Source: Anaerolineaceae bacterium
GTDB lineage: Bacteria > Chloroflexota > Anaerolineae > Anaerolineales > Anaerolineaceae
Length of the DNA: 10,277 nucleotides
Direction of reading: 5' to 3'
NCBI GenBank assembly: GCA_003542325.1
Contig: DPKV01000097.1
Coordinates: 13,880-24,156, forward strand
Position numbers and translations under genes: made by a program. Numbering within the stretch: the stretch's first letter is position 1; each line of letters starts with the position of its first letter. This document shows positions 6,799 through 10,277 of this stretch, one piece after another. The notes beneath the pieces were generated by a model. It searched no databases and had not been told where the DNA came from. It saw only the letters and a program-made list of their open reading frames with translations.

Positions 6799-7371
6799 TT
6801 ATTTCGCCAGCTCCAAGAAATATTGGTGAAAGCGGGTATCACCGGTCAATTCGGGATGGAAAGATGTCGCCAGCAGGCGTCCCTGTTGAGCCGCGACGAT
6901 CCGGCCATCCGGCAAGGCCAGTAGAGTCTCCGCACCACCATTGACGGATTTGATCAGTGGCGCACGGATAAAGACGGCATGATACAGGCGTTCATCGCCA
7001 TCCTTTAGGAATGGCGCTTGTAAATCTGTTTCAAAACTCGCAACCTGTCGGCCAAAGGCGTTCCGCTCGACCCGGATATCCATCAACTCCAAAAGCGGCT
7101 GGTCACGCTGGGCGTCCTTTGAAAGGAGAATTGCGCCGGCACAGGTTCCCCAAATGGCTTGGGTCTTCCCAAACTCCCGCAAGGGAGCCATCAAATGATA
7201 AGCCGTTGCCAGCTTGCCAATCGTGGTCGATTCCCCACCGGGAATAATTAACCCATTCAACCCTTCCAGGTGCCGGGGGAGTTTCACCAACCGGGCAGTG
7301 ACACCCAGGGATTCAAGTATGGTGATATGCTCAATGAAATCGCCCTGGAGGGCGAGAACGCCAATCTCCAT
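6799..7371 (-). CDS. pdxT: Pyridoxal 5'-phosphate synthase glutaminase subunit PdxT
   Basis: Class I-type glutamine amidotransferase that hydrolyses glutamine and channels ammonia to PdxS for synthesis of pyridoxal 5'-phosphate. From the ATG at 7369-7371 the protein has 190 residues, the usual length, and begins MEIGVLALQGDF like other PdxT proteins. PGGEST lies at 44-49, the nucleophile is C77 in GTCAGA, and the triad is completed by H172 and E174 in SFHPEL. RNAFGRQ and SFET (about 103-115) are family-typical. A TTG at 7384-7386 in the same frame would add five residues and overlap the pdxS stop, but the ATG matches family N-termini better; neither has a strong ribosome site. The ATG lies 8 nt after the pdxS stop, consistent with translational coupling of the two subunits of one complex. 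Confidence 0.96.
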   Translation of the reverse strand: MEIGVLALQGDFIEHITILESLGVTARLVKLPRHLEGLNGLIIPGGESTTIGKLATAYHLMAPLREFGKTQAIWGTCAGAILLSKDAQRDQPLLELMDIRVERNAFGRQVASFETDLQAPFLKDGDERLYHAVFIRAPLIKSVNGGAETLLALPDGRIVAAQQGRLLATSFHPELTGDTRFHQYFLELAK

Positions 7372-7379
7372 CTCGGAAT

Positions 7380-8267
7380 TTACCAACCGCGTGTGGCGAT
7401 CAGGTCCCCATCGGGAATGCTGGAAATCTGGCGGCCAACCATCGGCTCACCGAGGTTGCGGCTGACTTCCGCCAAAATGGCGGGGTCATTGTAATGCGTG
7501 GTGGCTTTGACGATCGCATTGGCGCGTTTGGCAGGATCGCCGGACTTGAAAATACCCGAACCGACAAATACACCGTCCACACCTAACTGCATCATCAATG
7601 CAGCATCAGCCGGTGTGGCAATCCCACCGGCTGCAAAATTCACAACCGGCATACGGCCCAGATCACGAGTCTCCTTGACCAGCTCATAAGGCGCACCGAT
7701 CTCTTTCGAGAAGGCCATCAGTTCTTCTTCCGGCAAGGTCTGAAGTTTGCGAATCTCACCCAGGACAGTCCGGGCATGGCGCACGGCTTCAACCACATCA
7801 CCCGTCCCGGCTTCGCCCTTGGTGCGGATCATTGCCGCCCCTTCACCGATCCGGCGCAGGGCTTCACCCAGGTTGCGGCAGCCGCAAACAAACGGCACCT
7901 TGAAATCGTGTTTGAAAATATGATTGGCCTCATCGGCGGGGGTCAGCACTTCCGATTCATCAATGTAATCCACACCAAGGGATTCAAGGATTTGGGCCTC
8001 CACAAAGTGTCCAATCCGGCATTTTGCCATGACAGGGATCGAGACAGACTCCATGATCTTCATGATCAATTCAGGGTCACTCATCCGGGCGACGCCGCCA
8101 TCGGCACGAATATCCGCCGGAACGCGTTCCAGTGCCATGACGGCCACTGCGCCCGCATCTTCGGCGATTTTGGCATGATCGGCGGTGACCACATCCATGA
8201 TCACGCCGCCTTTCAACATTTGCGCCAACCCCTTTTTAACATTGAACGTTGCGATCTGTTGTTCCAT
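7380..8267 (-). CDS. pdxS: Pyridoxal 5'-phosphate synthase subunit PdxS
   Basis: The synthase subunit of the deoxyxylulose-5-phosphate-independent vitamin B6 pathway. It combines ribose 5-phosphate, glyceraldehyde 3-phosphate and ammonia from PdxT to make pyridoxal 5'-phosphate, as a (beta/alpha)8 barrel in a dodecamer with PdxT. The 295-residue length is standard. Signature segments are GGVIMDVV with D25, MAKCRIGH with K82 (the Schiff-base lysine, equivalent to K81 of Bacillus subtilis), [15 protein letters not shown] with K150 (equivalent to the second lysine, K149), and the phosphate-binding [12 protein letters not shown] and [11 protein letters not shown] near the C-terminus. The ATG at 8265-8267 has GGAGG 4 nt upstream. 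A sigma70-like promoter at 8295-8323 gives a short leader of roughly 20 nt, and no riboswitch or T-box fits in that space. It is the first gene of the pdxS-pdxT-GNAT unit. Confidence 0.98.
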   Translation of the reverse strand: MEQQIATFNVKKGLAQMLKGGVIMDVVTADHAKIAEDAGAVAVMALERVPADIRADGGVARMSDPELIMKIMESVSIPVMAKCRIGHFVEAQILESLGVDYIDESEVLTPADEANHIFKHDFKVPFVCGCRNLGEALRRIGEGAAMIRTKGEAGTGDVVEAVRHARTVLGEIRKLQTLPEEELMAFSKEIGAPYELVKETRDLGRMPVVNFAAGGIATPADAALMMQLGVDGVFVGSGIFKSGDPAKRANAIVKATTHYNDPAILAEVSRNLGEPMVGRQISSIPDGDLIATRGW

Positions 8268-8294
8268 AACACCTCCAAAAATGATTGCACTCGG

Positions 8295-8323
8295 ATTCTA
8301 CCACGCCGGGCATGATCGGACAA
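8295..8323 (-). promoter_or_regulatory. Sigma70-type promoter of pdxS
   Basis: On the minus strand TTGTCC (8318-8323) and TAGAAT (8295-8300) are separated by exactly 17 nt, with a TGG just before the -10 box giving a partial extended -10. The predicted start near 8288 leaves a leader of about 20 nt before the pdxS ATG. The -35 box overlaps the tail of the terminator of the preceding operon. Sequence match only; no operator is obvious. Confidence 0.65.
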
Positions 8324-8358
8324 TAAAGAAGGCCACCGTGCGACGAAAACGGTGGCCT
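8321..8358 (-). terminator. Intrinsic terminator of the ABC transporter/zinc-ribbon operon
   Basis: On the minus strand the 10-bp perfect stem AGGCCACCGT/ACGGTGGCCT (arms 8349-8358 and 8330-8339) closes a 9-nt loop and is followed by UCUUUAUUG. It starts 24 nt past the stop of the zinc-ribbon protein gene. The plus strand lacks a U-run after the stem, so it acts in the minus direction only. Confidence 0.88.
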
Positions 8359-8381
8359 GAAAAGCAGTGCTCAGGATGACG

Positions 8382-9152
8382 CTAGAGATCATCCATATAG
8401 CGCGTATCATCCAGCAAGGTGCTTTTATCAGCTTTGACCGCCGTGACAGCTTCATCCGCACCCAGATCAGCTTTTTCAGCTTCTTCCGCCATCTGCAATG
8501 CGGCTGGGGTTGCCCGGGTCGTCATCACCCACTTCCCACAGTTATCGCAGCGATCGAGCCGGCCAACCACCAGTTTCATGCCGAAGAGATGCCGCGGGAA
8601 AGGCCTCCCGCATTTGGGGCAAATCGTCCCGCCCAGCATGCCGTAATTACGGGGGTCACCGGGTTGGTGAGGTCTTTTGTGCGAGCCTTTCAGGAATGCT
8701 CCCTGGATCAGCCCGACAATCAACAGAGTCACCAGAACACCGCCGAGGATAGTGCCTATCACGCCGCCCACTTGTTCGCGTTCCTCTTCGGGACTGACAA
8801 AATTATATTGGATTGCCGGCGTCGTTAGCGTTGTTCCATCCAACAACTCAACTTCAGCCCACAGGACATGATAACCGAAGCCGTAATCATCCGTATGGAA
8901 TTGAAAAAGGAAAGGAGCCGAGTCAACTTCTGCGATTGCCTCCCCATTGATCACAAACCGGACATGCGCTACGCAAGATTCATCACCCCGCAGGCTGATA
9001 GTAACGGTGCCGCGGATATTCACGCCGCCGCCATAGCCAAAATCCCGGCTCATGTGAACGCTGTAAGAATCCTCCTGGGCAAGAACAATACCATGCTGCC
9101 CAACCAGCATAGCAGCCAATATCAATAAACCAAAAAGTGTTTTCCTTTTCAT
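8382..9152 (-). CDS. Secreted-domain, single-pass membrane protein with cytoplasmic zinc ribbon
   Basis: A 256-residue protein of unknown function. Residues 1-25 are a signal peptide (KRK, then a hydrophobic core, cleavage likely after VLA). Residues 27-120 form a beta-rich, probably Ig-like extracytoplasmic domain with features such as VNIRGTVTISLRG, CVAHVRFVINGEAIAEVDSAP and GYHVLWAEVELLDG, a pattern seen in modules that describe or bind extracellular ligands. A transmembrane helix spans about 129-150. The C-terminal part carries a four-cysteine zinc ribbon, CPKC (C178, C181) and CDNC (C202, C205), then an acidic Ala-rich tail. With a cleaved signal peptide the ribbon would be cytoplasmic. 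The ATG has AAGG 4-5 nt upstream, within the 7-nt gap after the ABC permease stop, so the two are probably coupled in one operon. A role in assembly or regulation of that transporter is inference only. The gene is followed directly by an intrinsic terminator. Confidence 0.8.
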   Translation of the reverse strand: MKRKTLFGLLILAAMLVGQHGIVLAQEDSYSVHMSRDFGYGGGVNIRGTVTISLRGDESCVAHVRFVINGEAIAEVDSAPFLFQFHTDDYGFGYHVLWAEVELLDGTTLTTPAIQYNFVSPEEEREQVGGVIGTILGGVLVTLLIVGLIQGAFLKGSHKRPHQPGDPRNYGMLGGTICPKCGRPFPRHLFGMKLVVGRLDRCDNCGKWVMTTRATPAALQMAEEAEKADLGADEAVTAVKADKSTLLDDTRYMDDL

Positions 9153-9159
9153 TTTTCCT

Positions 9160-9960
9160 TTATTTCCATCGGGTCAGGATCTTCTCTCGTTGGAAGATGG
9201 AAGTGCCCAAATAGATCATCCCAATATCCAACAAGATCATGCCGCCGATGAAGCTCAACATCACCATAATATTGATGACGATCATGCCTGCGAGCTGGGC
9301 GAAGACCAGTGCAATGACCGGCAGGACCAGCAGTCCTGAGATCTGTTCCGCCACGCGGGGGTCATTGACCCGGGAAGACACAAAGATAGCAAAATTAACC
9401 GAGGCAATCGCCATCAATGGGCCTGCAATCAGAATTGCCAGCAGCCAGGTCGGCCCGATAATATACTGAAAGACCAGCGGACTGACCCCGATCAAAGGCA
9501 ACGCACCCACGAACAGGCCAAATGACAACCAGCCGGTAAAGATCGCCGGTATGGCCGCGGCCAGGCTTTTACCGGCCAGCAGTTCAAAAGTGGTAATGGG
9601 GGTTGCCAGCAGAGGTTCCAGACTGTGGGTCGCTTTTTCTCCCACGATGCTGTAAGCCGCAATGGTCACCGGGATGATCACAGGGATCATCATGAACAGG
9701 AGCAGGAATTCATTGATGACGTAGATTTGCATGCATTCCAGACCAGTCATGTCCGGGCTGCATTGTGACAGGAACTCAATGGGGACATCGGCCGTATCCA
9801 CCGAGCTCAGATCGCCCATCCCGCCCTGCCCGGTGAAATACAACATCACCAGCGGCAGAATTGTGAAGATCAGGGGTATAAAGACTATGGTGAACAGGAC
9901 CATCCGGTTCTTGAAAACCTCAGCCCATTCTTTCTTGATGATCGTCTTGATGTGCTTCAT
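9160..9960 (-). CDS. ABC-2 type transporter permease (NatB-like)
   Basis: A 266-residue integral membrane subunit of an ABC exporter. It begins with an amphipathic cytoplasmic segment (MKHIKTIIKKEWAEVFKNR), followed by hydrophobic helices at about 20-43, 84-106, 132-155, 165-195, 205-225 and 228-252. A soluble extracytoplasmic loop (about 45-82) contains two cysteines, C67 and C76, close enough to pair. The segment VGEKATHSLEPLLATPI (106-122) after helix 2 is the characteristic coupling region of NatB/ABC-2 permeases that meets the ATPase. The length is short for NatB but usual for two-subunit ABC-2 exporters. The ATG overlaps the ATPase stop as ATGA, so the two subunits are translationally coupled. 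The exported substrate cannot be told from sequence; sodium, antibiotics, lipids and peptides are all known for this class. Confidence 0.9.
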   Translation of the reverse strand: MKHIKTIIKKEWAEVFKNRMVLFTIVFIPLIFTILPLVMLYFTGQGGMGDLSSVDTADVPIEFLSQCSPDMTGLECMQIYVINEFLLLFMMIPVIIPVTIAAYSIVGEKATHSLEPLLATPITTFELLAGKSLAAAIPAIFTGWLSFGLFVGALPLIGVSPLVFQYIIGPTWLLAILIAGPLMAIASVNFAIFVSSRVNDPRVAEQISGLLVLPVIALVFAQLAGMIVINIMVMLSFIGGMILLDIGMIYLGTSIFQREKILTRWK

Positions 9961-10277
9961 GCCGCCACCTCCGTTTCACCTGTCTCCTGGATGGTCTGAA
10001 TGTAAATCTCCTCCAGGGAATGGCGTAATTCGCCGACAAACAGGAGGTCGGCACCGGCTGCCACGAGCCAGCGAATGATCCGGGGATTCACACTCTCCGG
10101 TTCGTCCATCCCGACAAGCAGCTTTTGTTCAATCGCCTGGACGTCCTTGACGCCTGACAGCGATTTGACCCCTTCCACCCAAACCGGGTTCAATTCGCGC
10201 AGATGAAAAACGACATTCCGTCCGTAAAGCTTTTCCCGGAGGTTCTCCGGGGTATCGACTTCTATCAGATGGGATTT
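9957..10277 (-). CDS. ABC transporter ATP-binding protein, C-terminal part (5' end cut by window edge)
   Basis: The last 106 codons of an ABC-type ATPase; the frame is open to the right edge, so the Walker and signature motifs lie outside. The visible part is the accessory C-terminal domain common in ABC-2 ATPases (DUF4162-like): VDTPENLREKLYGRNVVFHL, a helix-strand pattern with QKLLVGMDEPESVNPRIIRW, a region AGADLLFVGELRHSLEEIYI and a short tail. The SLEEIYIQ segment corresponds to the SLE(D/E)xFLxLT motif that ends most of these subunits. The stop overlaps the permease start by 4 nt. A TTG at 10191-10193 could look like a start of a small gene, but the coding pattern continues upstream without a break. 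Identification rests on this domain and on the permease next to it. Confidence 0.85.
   Translation of the reverse strand, partial: KSHLIEVDTPENLREKLYGRNVVFHLRELNPVWVEGVKSLSGVKDVQAIEQKLLVGMDEPESVNPRIIRWLVAAGADLLFVGELRHSLEEIYIQTIQETGETEVAA

Noticed and set aside
7372..7386. TTG start for pdxT overlapping the pdxS stop
   Set aside because: The ATG at 7369-7371 gives the family-typical N-terminus MEIGVLALQGDF; the five added residues match nothing conserved.
7776..8315. 179-codon open frame on the plus strand opposite pdxS
   Set aside because: It is antisense to pdxS, has a His-rich, unstructured-looking product and runs into the pdxS promoter; it is a shadow of conserved codons.
8330..8358. 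The same hairpin as a plus-strand terminator
   Set aside because: The plus strand has GAAAAG after the stem rather than a U-run, and no plus-strand gene lies upstream of it.
9957..10193. A separate 78-residue gene starting at TTG 10193
   Set aside because: The same frame continues to the right edge with ABC ATPase C-terminal domain features, so this is the tail of a larger gene.

Overview
The window is a gene-dense bacterial chromosome segment in which every gene I can support lies on the minus strand, so transcription runs from high to low coordinates. Gene content suggests a member of the Chloroflexota, probably class Anaerolineae: a Ycf45-like AAA ATPase with an R3H domain directly upstream of tmk, a DsbA-cyclophilin lipoprotein, an ABC exporter followed by a zinc-ribbon membrane protein, and the PdxS/PdxT type of vitamin B6 synthesis. 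That placement is inference; there is no rRNA or other phylogenetic marker. I see no mobile element, CRISPR array, tRNA or rRNA.

Region A (10277 to about 8320, in transcription order) is the end of an ABC transporter operon. It holds the C-terminal part of an ATPase (cut by the window edge), an ABC-2 permease overlapping it by 4 nt, and, after 7 nt, a secreted single-pass membrane protein with a cytoplasmic four-cysteine zinc ribbon. A clear intrinsic terminator (8321-8358) closes the operon. Region B (8323-5846) starts with a good sigma70-type promoter whose -35 box overlaps the terminator tail. It reads pdxS, pdxT and a tandem-GNAT-like protein. PdxS and PdxT together form the glutamine-dependent pyridoxal 5'-phosphate synthase.

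A 209-nt AT-rich gap (5637-5845) separates this from region C (5636-1), which reads R3H ATPase, tmk (2 nt apart), a lipoprotein fusing a DsbA-like thioredoxin domain to a cyclophilin, a PrsW-family intramembrane metalloprotease, and a PlsC-type acyltransferase cut by the left edge. The last three all act at or in the cytoplasmic membrane (oxidative folding and proline isomerisation, membrane proteolysis, phospholipid acylation), while the first two handle nucleic acid or nucleotides. Spacing fits one transcript, but an 8-bp perfect dyad in the 79-nt tmk/foldase gap may be a regulatory or promoter site splitting it.

Most genes are recognisable housekeeping or envelope genes. The least ordinary items are the DsbA-cyclophilin fusion lipoprotein, the zinc-ribbon protein tied to the ABC exporter, and the poorly defined N-terminus of the GNAT-like protein.
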